DNA of 64,000 nt, taken from Spyradenecus sp045634445 (GTDB taxonomy: Bacteria > Verrucomicrobiota > Kiritimatiellia > RFP12 > DVOR01). Where the stretch lies: positions 1-64,000 of the forward strand of contig JAZRAG010000058.1 of assembly GCA_045634445.1 (NCBI GenBank), given 5' to 3'. Shown here piece by piece: positions 24,799-33,740 of this stretch. Under the pieces are notes generated by a model, which was given only the letters and a program-made list of their open reading frames with translations, was not told the origin of the DNA and did no database searches. Within the stretch, counting starts at the first letter, position 1, and the number at the start of each line of letters is the position of its first letter. Position numbers and translations under genes: made by a program.

Positions 24799-26037
24799 AT
24801 GGCAAATTTTGAATATCTTGCGTTGGATAGCAGGCGTACTCAGAAGTCGGGCTCACTTGAGGCGGCTGATCGTCGTAGTGCGTTGGCAGCATTACGTGGG
24901 ATGGGGTTAACGCCTCTTTCGGTGAAGGAGGTCGCTGGAGCCGCTAAGCAGAAAGCAACAGGCTCGAGTTTCTTCTCGTTTTCAAGTGGTCCTGCGAAGA
25001 AGATGAAACCTGCAGAGGTTTTGTTGTTTACTTCTGAATTGGCAGATTTGATTGAAGCAGGTATGACGTTGGGGGCGGCTTTAAATACGCTCGCAAACCA
25101 AGGTGACCCCAATTCCGGTATGTGTGTGGTGGCTTCCGATTTGAAGGATCGCATTGTGCGCGGTGAAGCCTTTTCTGATGCGGTGGATGCACATCCTAAG
25201 ACATTTCCTCCGATTTACGGCAATATGGTGCGTGCAGGTGAAGCCTCGGGTGCAATGGTAGAAGTGTTGCATCGTTTGACGGAGCACTATGAACGTACGC
25301 AGTCGATGAAGAGCAAGATTATTTCGGCTTTAACGTATCCGTGCATTGTGCTCGGTATTGGTGTTTTGGCTGTGATTTTCTGTATGGTGAAGATTGTGCC
25401 TCAGTTCACCGAACTCTTCACAAGCATGGGGCAAGAATTGCCGCTTCCCACGAAAATCTTAATGAACATGAGCGATGGCATGATTCGCTATGGCGTCTTT
25501 TATGCATTAGGGTTGATTGTGGCGATTGTGCTTTTCCGCAAGTGGACACAAGGCGCTGGCCGCATGAAGTGGGACGCATTTAAGTTGAAGATGCCGCTTG
25601 TGAAAGGCTTGATTGCCGCGGGCGCTTATGCATCCTTGGCCTACACAATGCAGACCCTGCTTTCAAATGGCGTGAATGTGTTAAGTGCATTACGCATTTC
25701 AGAGGAAACAAGCGGAAATGCGGTTATTGGCGCAGAACTCAAGAAGGCGCGCGAACGTGTAACGGACGGTACTACGATTTCTGGTCCTTTGGCGCAGAGC
25801 GGTGTCTTCCCACGCATGATGACGGATATGATGGCTTTGGGTGAGCAGACTGGTAATCTACCAACGGCTTTAGGGCACATCGGTAAGCGTTATGAAGCGG
25901 AACTGAATCGCAACATCAAGGTGTTTACCACGATGTTGGAGCCTATTTTGATCCTTTTTGTAGCTGTAGTGGTTGGTTTTGTGGCAATTGCTATTTTGTC
26001 GGCAGTATTCTCTGCAACCTCGGCTATGGGACATTAA
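24799..26037 (+). CDS. gspF: Type II secretion/type IV pilus inner-membrane protein, GspF family
   Basis: Polytopic inner-membrane platform protein of 412 residues. It starts MANFEYLALDSRRTQKSGSL as GspF/PilC proteins do, and carries two GspF domains (about residues 75-195 and 280-400) separated by a transmembrane helix near 180-205 and a second pair near 225-245; the C-terminus is a strongly hydrophobic helix. LLFTSELADLIEAGMTLGAAL and AYTMQTLLSNGVNVLSALR are the paired signature helices. It is followed by gspG, but the ATPase GspE, secretin GspD and prepilin peptidase are not in the window. No Shine-Dalgarno is visible. Confidence 0.93.
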   Translation: MANFEYLALDSRRTQKSGSLEAADRRSALAALRGMGLTPLSVKEVAGAAKQKATGSSFFSFSSGPAKKMKPAEVLLFTSELADLIEAGMTLGAALNTLANQGDPNSGMCVVASDLKDRIVRGEAFSDAVDAHPKTFPPIYGNMVRAGEASGAMVEVLHRLTEHYERTQSMKSKIISALTYPCIVLGIGVLAVIFCMVKIVPQFTELFTSMGQELPLPTKILMNMSDGMIRYGVFYALGLIVAIVLFRKWTQGAGRMKWDAFKLKMPLVKGLIAAGAYASLAYTMQTLLSNGVNVLSALRISEETSGNAVIGAELKKARERVTDGTTISGPLAQSGVFPRMMTDMMALGEQTGNLPTALGHIGKRYEAELNRNIKVFTTMLEPILILFVAVVVGFVAIAILSAVFSATSAMGH

Positions 26038-26066
26038 TTTTAGAACAGCAGATAAGGAAAATGACT

Positions 26067-26450
26067 ATGAAACAAAATCGTAAGAATCGTCGTGCAGGCT
26101 TTACGCTTGTGGAACTCTTGCTCGTGATTACCATTCTCGGTATTTTAGGTACCGTGGTGGTGGTGAACTTCTCTGGCGCTGGCGATGATGCACGTAAGGC
26201 AACGACGTTGACGTCGATCAATGCAATTAGCCAGGCTTGCGACATCTATCGCATGAAGACAGGTCGTTTGCCTCGCAATATTGAAGATTTGACCAATGGC
26301 ATTAATGATGAAGAACCGCTTTTGAAGGCTGGTGCACTCAATGATGCTTGGGGTATTCCTTTTGAATACAAGGCAGAAGGTAAGAAGTACTCCATCCGTT
26401 CGGCTGGTCCTGACGGTGCAATGAACACTGAAGACGACTTGACGAACTAA
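26067..26450 (+). CDS. gspG: Type II secretion major pseudopilin, GspG family
   Basis: A 127-residue pseudopilin. The prepilin cleavage motif AGFTLVELLLVITILGILG has the required Phe at +1 and Glu at +5. The C-terminal part has the GspG pattern LPRNIEDL ... DAWGIPFEYK ... IRSAGPDGAMNTEDD, including the calcium-site aspartates. AAGGAA at 26054-26059 is eight bases before this ATG; an ATG six bases earlier (26061) is possible but too close to it. It is 29 bp after gspF, so the two belong to one secretion apparatus. Confidence 0.92.
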   Translation: MKQNRKNRRAGFTLVELLLVITILGILGTVVVVNFSGAGDDARKATTLTSINAISQACDIYRMKTGRLPRNIEDLTNGINDEEPLLKAGALNDAWGIPFEYKAEGKKYSIRSAGPDGAMNTEDDLTN

Positions 26451-26477
26451 TCATAGCTTTGTTTCGGAGTGACCGAG

Positions 26478-28133
26478 ATGATTACGTTTAAATTGGCGAA
26501 TGATCAGACGCTTCAAGTAGAGAAGGGGACGTCGCTTTCTGCGGTGTTGCCTGCGGAGGTGGATGGTTTGCCTGTTTTGGCAGCCCTTTTAAACAACGAT
26601 GTCGTGCCATTAGATTCGCCAGCGTTATTGGATGCTACCTTGCTCCCGTTAACGTTGGCCGATGAAAATGGTTGGCAGGTCTATCGTCGTACGCTTTGTT
26701 TCCTTTTGGCAAAGGTGCTCCATGAGCACTTCCCAAAAGTGCATTGCACGATTCGTCAAAGTTTCGGTCACAACGCGCTCTTTTGGTCGTGGGATTGTCC
26801 AACGGAAGAGCGTGAAAATAAGACGGCTACGCTTCGAGCACTTTTAGCTGAACTGATTGAGCAAGATTTGCCGATTTGCCATCAAGTGGCAGGCTACGAA
26901 CAGATTGTTTCGCTCTTTAAAGAGCGTGGCCAAACAGACAAGGTCAATCTCTTAGCGCATCGTAATCCGCCTTACTTGTCATTAGTCAGGTGTGGGGATT
27001 TCTACGACTTACCACAAGGCGCCTTAGCAACACATACAGGTGTGATACAGCTCTTTGATTTGGTGCCGTTACGCGATGGCTTTGTCTTGGAATTCCCTGG
27101 TTATCACACACCGCGTGAATTAGATCCAATGCCACCGTATGACTTCCTCTTTGATATTTATGCAGAACATCTGCGTTGGGGGGAAATCATTGGTATTAAG
27201 ACGGCGGGAGAATTGAATGCCGCCATCGCAGATGGATCTGTTGTGGATGTGATTAATACCGTAGAAGCCTTGCACGAGAAGCGTTTTGCAACGATTGCAG
27301 ATCGAATTGCAACACAAGTCCCGCGTCCGCACATTGTCTTAATCGCGGGCCCAAGTTCTGCAGGGAAGACAACCTCTGCGATGCGTCTTTGCACCCATTT
27401 GCGTGTGATTGGTTTGAAGCCAACGCTGATTTCTACGGACAACTATTTCGTAGGAGATGCGCGTAATCCTCGCGATGAGCACGGTAATTTAGATTACGAA
27501 CACATTGATGCAGTCGATCGTAAACGTTTGAATGAAGACATCCTGAAGCTCCTCAAAGGTGAAGAGATTCCTTTGCGCAAGTTTGACTTCTTCAAGCATG
27601 AAGGCTATGACTCGGACGAAACGTTGACATTAGATACACAGCTCGGCGTTTTAGTCATTGAGGGTATTCACTCCTTAAATCCAGATCTCACGCCAGACAT
27701 CCCGCGCGAAGAGAAGTTCTTAATTTACGTCAATGCCTTGACACAGCTTGCAATTGATAACAATAATCGTATTTCAACGATTGATAATCGATTGTTACGT
27801 CGTATGGTGCGAGATGGACAATTCCGCGGTCGAAGTCCGCGTGAAACCTTGCGCCTTTGGCCAAGTGTGCGTGTAGGTGAAGAGAAGTGGATTTTCCCCT
27901 TCCAACACTATGCAGATGTCGCATTTAACACAGCGTTAGACTACGAAATTCCCGTTTTGAAGACCTTGGCTGCACCGTTATTGAACCAGATTAAGCCATC
28001 GCATCCTGAATTTGTCTTGGCGCGTCGTCTATCCTGTTTCTTACAAAATTTTGCCTCAATGCCGATGGCTGATGTGCCGACAAACTCGATTTTGCGCGAG
28101 TATTTAGGCGAAAGTCGTTTGCGTTACAACTGA
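26478..28133 (+). CDS. Nucleoside kinase (uridine kinase-like) with N-terminal TGS/ThrRS-type region
   Basis: A 551-residue fusion found in anaerobes such as Bacteroidota and Firmicutes. Residues about 1-60 form a TGS-like domain (FKLANDQTLQVEKGTSL), 60-230 resemble the second additional domain of threonyl-tRNA synthetase, and 275-480 are a P-loop uridine kinase domain (Walker A AGPSSAGKTTSAMRL; STDNYFV; LDYEHIDAVD; EGIHSLNP). It probably phosphorylates uridine/cytidine or another nucleoside. CGGAG at 26465-26469 supports the ATG at 26478 over a GTG at 26469. The physiological substrate in this family is not settled. Confidence 0.88.
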   Translation: MITFKLANDQTLQVEKGTSLSAVLPAEVDGLPVLAALLNNDVVPLDSPALLDATLLPLTLADENGWQVYRRTLCFLLAKVLHEHFPKVHCTIRQSFGHNALFWSWDCPTEERENKTATLRALLAELIEQDLPICHQVAGYEQIVSLFKERGQTDKVNLLAHRNPPYLSLVRCGDFYDLPQGALATHTGVIQLFDLVPLRDGFVLEFPGYHTPRELDPMPPYDFLFDIYAEHLRWGEIIGIKTAGELNAAIADGSVVDVINTVEALHEKRFATIADRIATQVPRPHIVLIAGPSSAGKTTSAMRLCTHLRVIGLKPTLISTDNYFVGDARNPRDEHGNLDYEHIDAVDRKRLNEDILKLLKGEEIPLRKFDFFKHEGYDSDETLTLDTQLGVLVIEGIHSLNPDLTPDIPREEKFLIYVNALTQLAIDNNNRISTIDNRLLRRMVRDGQFRGRSPRETLRLWPSVRVGEEKWIFPFQHYADVAFNTALDYEIPVLKTLAAPLLNQIKPSHPEFVLARRLSCFLQNFASMPMADVPTNSILREYLGESRLRYN

Positions 28134-28158
28134 TGTTAAAGCCATAGAAGGAGCACGT

Positions 28159-29187
28159 ATGAGTCATCCTATTATTGGACGTTTAGTGGCAGGTGTTGAA
28201 TCACAAGTACAGAAAGCGTATGAGGCTTTTGAAGTACAGCCTGTTACCGATGTTCGTTTAACGGACAACTTGGAACCTTTCGGAAGCCAAGAAACGACAC
28301 TTGAAGGCACAGAAAGTGCTGAAGGGGTAGGCACGTTTGAACGTCGCCATAACTCTTTGTTGCAGATTGGCCCCTCAAAGGTGCCAGGATGGTGGATTCA
28401 TCGTACAGACTTGAATGAACAGTTGGATGTAAAGGTGTCTGTGCGCAATGTGTGGACAAGCGCGCGTAACATCGTTTTGCGTGCTGGTTCTCCGCACAAC
28501 TATTTACGTATGGTAGAACACATCGTTGCCCTTCGTTTAGGTTTAGGTGTGGACAATGTGCGTCTTTCAATTGCAAGCGGTGATCCGCCCTTGTTTGATC
28601 GTTCTAGCTTGGATTTGGTTGAAGCGATTCAAAAGGCAAAGATTGTGCCAACTGGACGCCCAGCACGTTATGTAACGGTAAAAGAGCCTGTAACGATTGG
28701 TGGTACACGTGGCGATTTCTTGACCATTTTGCCAGCTGAAAAGGGTGATAAGCGTTTGCACTTGGACGTGGCAATTGACTGGAATACCGTCATTGGAAAG
28801 CAGCGCATTCAGGTAGACTTGACGCCTGAAACCTTTATTTATGGTGCTGGTGCCCGCACAAATGCGACACAGACACAGTATATCTTCTCAAAGACGATCG
28901 GCAAGCTCTTCGCAGACGTGCGTAACATGGGCTATACGAAGGATAACATTTTGATTCATGGCAAGAAGGGCTTCGTAACGAAACCTCGTCCTGCGTATGA
29001 TTTGGAAAATGGCAATAGCTGCGAACCCGTGTGGCATCGTACGATGCTTGATCTTGTGGCAGCAATTGCATTGGTAGACCGCGGTCGATTCATTGGTACG
29101 GTGAAGTCTTATCGTGCAGGACACACACTGGATGTGCGTTTGATGACCTTGCTCTATATGTTGGATTTACTTGAAGTGGTAGAATAA
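28159..29187 (+). CDS. lpxC: Divergent LpxC-family UDP-3-O-acyl-GlcNAc deacetylase
   Basis: A 342-residue LpxC homologue (lipid A synthesis, committed zinc-dependent deacetylation). The first zinc/base motif is present (MVEHIVALRLGLGVDN, Glu120-His121), as are GARTNATQTQYIF for the usual ARTFGF region and the C-terminal AGH (His about 322). Differences are notable: the ligand helix reads WHRTMLD, giving His293-x4-Asp298 where LpxC normally has H-x3-D, the following GDL is AIA, and the DGSA loop is FDRSS. It also has a roughly 60-residue N-terminal extension. Located between a nucleoside kinase and a glycosyltransferase gene. It may be the only LpxC of this organism or a paralogue with another substrate. 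Confidence 0.72.
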   Translation: MSHPIIGRLVAGVESQVQKAYEAFEVQPVTDVRLTDNLEPFGSQETTLEGTESAEGVGTFERRHNSLLQIGPSKVPGWWIHRTDLNEQLDVKVSVRNVWTSARNIVLRAGSPHNYLRMVEHIVALRLGLGVDNVRLSIASGDPPLFDRSSLDLVEAIQKAKIVPTGRPARYVTVKEPVTIGGTRGDFLTILPAEKGDKRLHLDVAIDWNTVIGKQRIQVDLTPETFIYGAGARTNATQTQYIFSKTIGKLFADVRNMGYTKDNILIHGKKGFVTKPRPAYDLENGNSCEPVWHRTMLDLVAAIALVDRGRFIGTVKSYRAGHTLDVRLMTLLYMLDLLEVVE

Positions 29188-29203
29188 GAAAGGACCTTTG
29201 ATT

Positions 29204-30280
29204 ATGGCAAAGAAAACTGTTCTTTGGTGGGGTCGTTTTGATCCGAATTATTCGCGTAACCGCGTGTATATTGCCCTTTTTAAGGAATTGGGTTGGGATG
29301 TTCAGTTCTTCCACGTGAAGTATTGCTGTGCACTTGGGGATTTGGAATATGTTTTCCGTGGTCCTAAAAAAGTGAAACCAGACCTCGTTTGGGTACCTGT
29401 GGCTCGTCAACGTGATGCGATGGCGGCTTGCCGTTGGGCTCATCGTCGTGGTATCAAGGTGGCTTTCGACCCGATGATTTCTGCGTGGGACAAAAAGGTC
29501 CTTGAACAGATGAAGTGGAAGGCTGAAGAAGGTCGCGCTAAGAAGTTGCTCAAGTGGGAAACGAAGCTCTTTAATGCTGTTGACTTGATGCTCTGCGACA
29601 CCTCTTGTCATGCAGATTTCTTCCATAAGCATATGCAGGTGCCGCGTGAAAAGTTACGCGTGCTCTTTACGGGTACAGATGAAAAGGTCTTTAAGCCCGC
29701 TGCAGAAGGCGAAGATCCGCCACATGATCCTAAGGCTCCTTTACGTATTCTTTACCATGGGGCTTACTTGCCTTTACATGGCACAGAATATATCGTAGAA
29801 GCTGCTCGCGCAACGCAACACTTAAACATTCATTGGGATTTCTTAGGGTGGGGGGCTTATAAGGCGGCCACCGAAGAAAAGGCTAAGGGAATTAAGAATA
29901 TTACCTTCCTTGAAAAGGTTCCCTATGTGGATGTGCCGAAGGTGATTCGCACAGCTGACATCGTTTTGGGCGTGTTTGGCACTACTGAAAAGGCTTCTCG
30001 CGTGATTGGTAACAAGGTCTACGAAGCAATGGCATGTTGCCGTCCTGTGATTAACGAATACTGCACTGGTTATCCGCCAGAAGCAAAGGATTGCGCTGCA
30101 ATTACCTTTATTCCGCCAGGCGATGCTCAAGCGCTCGTAGATGCTGTGGTGCCGTGGATTGACAAGCGTGCAGAACTTGAATCACTTCGAGCAACTGCCC
30201 GCGAATTCTTCGAAAAGTGCCTCTCCATGGATGTGATTCGTCAGCAATTGGCTGACATCTTAAAGGAAATGGGGCTTTAA
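29204..30280 (+). CDS. Glycosyltransferase, GT4/GT1-like (GT-B fold)
   Basis: A 358-residue GT-B glycosyltransferase. It starts MAKKTVLWWGRFDPNYSRNR and has the donor-site pattern RVIGNKVYEAMACCRPVINE near residues 265-285, preceded by LRILYHGAYLPLHGTEYIVEAA. AAAGGA at 29188-29193 supports the ATG at 29204. It directly follows the lpxC-like gene (16 bp) and overlaps the kinase gene by one base, so a role in lipopolysaccharide or another surface glycan is likely. Donor and acceptor unknown. Confidence 0.82.
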   Translation: MAKKTVLWWGRFDPNYSRNRVYIALFKELGWDVQFFHVKYCCALGDLEYVFRGPKKVKPDLVWVPVARQRDAMAACRWAHRRGIKVAFDPMISAWDKKVLEQMKWKAEEGRAKKLLKWETKLFNAVDLMLCDTSCHADFFHKHMQVPREKLRVLFTGTDEKVFKPAAEGEDPPHDPKAPLRILYHGAYLPLHGTEYIVEAARATQHLNIHWDFLGWGAYKAATEEKAKGIKNITFLEKVPYVDVPKVIRTADIVLGVFGTTEKASRVIGNKVYEAMACCRPVINEYCTGYPPEAKDCAAITFIPPGDAQALVDAVVPWIDKRAELESLRATAREFFEKCLSMDVIRQQLADILKEMGL

Positions 30281-31473
30281 TGCCCCATACACCTATGCGA
30301 CAAGGTTTTTTTGATAAATTCATCTCGCGTTTAGATCGTATTGATGCACCAGTAGCATCAGCGCACATTGTTGCGCTTGCGCGTGAGAGAGGATTTCTAG
30401 AAACCTTATTCCAATCGATTAACGAAGGTATTCTCGTTTTGGGTGACGAGATGCGTTTGTTATATGCAAATCATGCCGCTGAGCGCATGGTTGGCTTTTC
30501 TGCAGAACGCGAACGTGGTAATACGATGAAGCGTTATTTGCGAGATTGGGAAATTGACACTTTGTTGTTAAATCAAGTCGCAGATTGGAATCGTATTGAG
30601 GCGCGTGAGGTTGAAATCTCTTATCCTGAACATCGAGTGATTTCTTACTATGCACGCCCCGTTGAATTTGAATCAAGAACGGAACTCCTGTTAATGTTGC
30701 GCGATGTTACGCGTGAACGTTTAGCAGAAGAAGATACCCTTGCCGATGAGCGTCTTGCCGCTGTGCAGACTCTTGTTGCAGGTGTAGCGCATGAGATTGG
30801 CAATCCCTTAAATGCATTAACCATCCATCTGCAATTACTTGAACGAGAATTACGAAAAATAGATGATGGTGCAATGCGAGAGAACTTGCAAGAGTTGACA
30901 GGGATTGCCTCTCAAGAAGTGACACGATTAGATCGTATTATTCGTCGTTTCTTAACAGCATTACGCCCAACAGAACCAAACTTAACGCGGGGTAATGTGC
31001 GAGATGTCATTACGACAACAGTCCGTTTATTAACGCCAGATTTTGAACGTCGCAATATTGAATTGTGCCTATCCTTGCCAGAACAGATTCCTGATGTCTA
31101 TTTGGACGCTCAACAAATTGAGCAAGTCTTTTTCAATCTCTTGAAAAACGCGATGGATGCAATTCCTGATCGTGGTAAGATTGGCTTAACAGTAACTGTT
31201 GACGATACTGGCGTAAGTATTTCGGTATTGGACAATGGCAGTGGCATCCCGGAAAGTTTGTTGGGAAAGATCTTTGACCCTTACGTCACAACAAAGACAA
31301 AAGGAAGTGGACTTGGGCTAATGGTGGTGCGTCGTATTGTGCAGAGTCACGGCGGAACAATTCAATGCGCAAGTCATGAAGGTGAAGGCACGTGCTTTAC
31401 TGTACGTTTGCCAAGAGCTGAACGCCAGATTCGAACCCTTGAAAGCGGAACGGCAGAAAGGAGTGCTAAGTGA
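30280..31473 (+). CDS. PAS-domain sensor histidine kinase, NtrB-like
   Basis: A 397-residue soluble-looking kinase with no transmembrane helix. A PAS domain spans about residues 40-140 (SINEGILVLGDEMRLLYANHAAERM), then the phospho-acceptor helix has His171 in GVAHEIGNPLNAL, and the HATPase domain shows FFNLLKNAMDAIP (N box), DNGSGIPE (G1), FDPYVTTKTKGSGLGL (F/G2). This architecture is typical for NtrB/AtoS-type partners of sigma-54 regulators, and indeed the next gene is one, overlapping by four bases. The signal is unknown; its place beside lpxC-like and glycosyltransferase genes hints at envelope sensing. Confidence 0.9.
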   Translation: MPHTPMRQGFFDKFISRLDRIDAPVASAHIVALARERGFLETLFQSINEGILVLGDEMRLLYANHAAERMVGFSAERERGNTMKRYLRDWEIDTLLLNQVADWNRIEAREVEISYPEHRVISYYARPVEFESRTELLLMLRDVTRERLAEEDTLADERLAAVQTLVAGVAHEIGNPLNALTIHLQLLERELRKIDDGAMRENLQELTGIASQEVTRLDRIIRRFLTALRPTEPNLTRGNVRDVITTTVRLLTPDFERRNIELCLSLPEQIPDVYLDAQQIEQVFFNLLKNAMDAIPDRGKIGLTVTVDDTGVSISVLDNGSGIPESLLGKIFDPYVTTKTKGSGLGLMVVRRIVQSHGGTIQCASHEGEGTCFTVRLPRAERQIRTLESGTAERSAK

Positions 31474-32804
31474 GCACAATTCTAGTCGTTGATGATGATA
31501 AAGCAACCCGTGAAGGTGTTGCGCGCACATTACGAGGTGATTACATTGTGCATACTGCTGCAGATGCAGATGCGGCAATGGCTGTCTTAAATGTAAATTC
31601 CGTGGATCTCGTTTTGACGGATTTACGTATGCCTGGGCGTGATGGTCTTTCACTTTTACGCGATATTATTGCGGCATATCCAACAATTCCTGTAATTTTG
31701 TTGTCGGCCTATGGTTCGGTTGAAAGTGCTGTTGAGGCGATGAAAGATGGCGCCTATGACTTTTTAACGAAGCCTATTAATCTTGATCACCTTGAACTCG
31801 TGGTGCGGCGAGCACTTAAGCAAAAGCATCTTGAAAAGCAAAATGCGACCTTGCGTACCCAACTTGTTGGACAATCTGCGCTTAATCGTATGTTAGGCTC
31901 TTCAGAGGCGATGCAGATGGTCCGTGAACGTATTCGCCAAGCTGCACCTACGCCTGCTACGGTTTTGATTCAAGGACCAAGTGGTACGGGTAAAGAATTA
32001 GTGGCTCGTGCGATTCATTCGTTAAGTCCACGAGCAAATGCGCCTTTTGTGGCAGTTCATTGTGCTGCACTTTCACCATCACTCTTAGAAAGTGAACTTT
32101 TTGGTCATGTGAAAGGTGCCTTTACAGGAGCAGATGAAACGCGAAAGGGACGTTTTGAACTTGCAGATGGCGGAACGCTTTTCTTAGATGAAATTTCTGA
32201 AATAGATGCTGCCACACAGGTAAAATTACTTCGTGTGTTAGAAACGCGTACAGTAGAACCTGTTGGCTCTTCCGAACAAATCCCAATTAATATTCGTCTT
32301 GTGGCGGCTACCAATCGTAATTTGATGGAATGGGTTCGCCAAGGGAAGTTTCGTGAAGATTTATTCTTCCGGTTGAATGTTGTTGATGTGAATTTGCCGC
32401 CTTTGCGTGAACGCGGTGGTGATATCCCGCTCTTATGTGACGCATTTGTACGAGAATTTAACCCCTTACTGGGACGTTCTATTTTAGGTTTTGAGCCAGA
32501 TGTTTTAGAGGTTTTCTCACATTATTCTTGGCCTGGTAATGTTCGTGAACTGCGTAATACCGTTGAGCGTATGATGGTGTTAGCCAAGGGTGATACGCTT
32601 ACACTTGAAGATATTCCTGCAAATATCTTGGCCGAATCTAAAGGCGAAGTGGTAATTATTCAAGATGCTGAAAAAGGAGAAGAGGCTGATCGTATCCGTG
32701 TGGCATTGCAAGCTTGTAAAAACAAAACTGAAGTTGCGAAACGTCTTGGGATTCCTTTACGTACGCTTTATCGTCGTTTAAAAGAATATGGCATTCAAGG
32801 ATAA
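31470..32804 (+). CDS. Sigma-54-dependent response regulator, NtrC family
   Basis: A 444-residue activator. Receiver domain with acidic pocket VVDDDKA and phospho-acceptor Asp51 in LTDLRMPGRDG; AAA+ domain with Walker A GPSGTGKELVARAIH, the sigma-54 contact GAFTGA (about residues 216-221), Walker B LFLDEISEI and the arginine-finger region FREDLFFRLNVV; C-terminal Fis-type helix-turn-helix (CKNKTEVAKRLGIPLRTLYRRLKEY). It starts with GTG after an AAAGGAG site, in the stop of the kinase gene (GTGA). An intact GAFTGA means it can activate sigma-54 promoters; the targets are not evident in this window. Confidence 0.95.
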   Translation: MSTILVVDDDKATREGVARTLRGDYIVHTAADADAAMAVLNVNSVDLVLTDLRMPGRDGLSLLRDIIAAYPTIPVILLSAYGSVESAVEAMKDGAYDFLTKPINLDHLELVVRRALKQKHLEKQNATLRTQLVGQSALNRMLGSSEAMQMVRERIRQAAPTPATVLIQGPSGTGKELVARAIHSLSPRANAPFVAVHCAALSPSLLESELFGHVKGAFTGADETRKGRFELADGGTLFLDEISEIDAATQVKLLRVLETRTVEPVGSSEQIPINIRLVAATNRNLMEWVRQGKFREDLFFRLNVVDVNLPPLRERGGDIPLLCDAFVREFNPLLGRSILGFEPDVLEVFSHYSWPGNVRELRNTVERMMVLAKGDTLTLEDIPANILAESKGEVVIIQDAEKGEEADRIRVALQACKNKTEVAKRLGIPLRTLYRRLKEYGIQG

Positions 32805-32811
32805 ATGTAAT

Positions 32812-33693
32812 ATGAATCTTTTTAAATCATTTATCTACTTTACCATTCTTACGTTCCTTTCAATTCTACCATTGACGATTCTCTATGGAGAAGAAGCTGC
32901 TTTTTGGGGCGAAGAAGAAGTTGGCAACTTTCTCTCAGACGATAACGTCTTAAAGCCAATAGCTTATGAAGCTACATCACCTGCAAAAAAATCATTTAAG
33001 GTTGATTTAACAGAGTTTTATGAGCCGCCTCAAGAAGTTCCAACTCATGGAGAAGGCATTTGCCTTAAATGTGATGGGAAAGGACGACTAGCGAGCCGCT
33101 TGAAAAAGCCGCAAGATACACGATTTGCTGTTGCGAAACGGAAAGCTGGCGTTGAAACATTGGCACAATCCCCTGATTTTTATGTGCCTTGTGATAAATG
33201 TCATGGACAAAAACGTCATAAACGTAAATTAACGTTAGAAGAACGTATTGCTTTATATATGACGATAAGGAGTGAATACGATACGTTTCATTTAATGAAA
33301 CGCCATCTTCCAGTTGGCTCCGCGTATATTGATAAAGAGTACGCAGATTCGTTAACCCCAGAAGAGTTTGCTACGATTGCAGCACGTCGTCCTGCTCACT
33401 GCCGCAAGTGTTATGGATTTGGTTATACTCCTTGTAAACGTTGCGACAGTACGGGTGTGGTAACCGTGCGTGATACAAAAGCTTCTGAAGATGATCTTAA
33501 GGTTGTAACGAAAGAGCGCTGTAGTACTTGTGATGGAAGTGGCGGACGAATTTGTAAAACATGTGAATGCACAGGGTTACTTCGTGTTTGCTCGCGCTGT
33601 AATGGAAATGGTGTGATAACGAAACCCGCAAAGAAGAATCAACCCGCGTACATAGATCGTTGTCAAACTTGTAAAGGTGCGGGACGTCGTTAA
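32812..33693 (+). CDS. Exported multi-CxxCxGxG zinc-finger protein without J domain
   Basis: A 293-residue protein with an N-terminal hydrophobic signal or anchor (MNLFKSFIYFTILTFLSILP) and eight cysteine motifs of the DnaJ zinc-finger type: CLKCDGKG, CDKCHGQK, CRKCYGFG, CKRCDSTG, CSTCDGSG, CKTCECTG, CSRCNGNG and CQTCKGAG. DnaJ has four and a J domain; here there is no HPD motif. The protein therefore looks like an exported zinc-ribbon repeat protein, perhaps binding unfolded polypeptides or metals. It is the gene right after the two-component pair (7 bp) and may be linked to it. Function unknown. Confidence 0.75.
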   Translation: MNLFKSFIYFTILTFLSILPLTILYGEEAAFWGEEEVGNFLSDDNVLKPIAYEATSPAKKSFKVDLTEFYEPPQEVPTHGEGICLKCDGKGRLASRLKKPQDTRFAVAKRKAGVETLAQSPDFYVPCDKCHGQKRHKRKLTLEERIALYMTIRSEYDTFHLMKRHLPVGSAYIDKEYADSLTPEEFATIAARRPAHCRKCYGFGYTPCKRCDSTGVVTVRDTKASEDDLKVVTKERCSTCDGSGGRICKTCECTGLLRVCSRCNGNGVITKPAKKNQPAYIDRCQTCKGAGRR

Positions 33694-33740
33694 GTTTTGT
33701 ACTGCAACACATCTATATGTGAGTTGGATTGAAGGATTAA

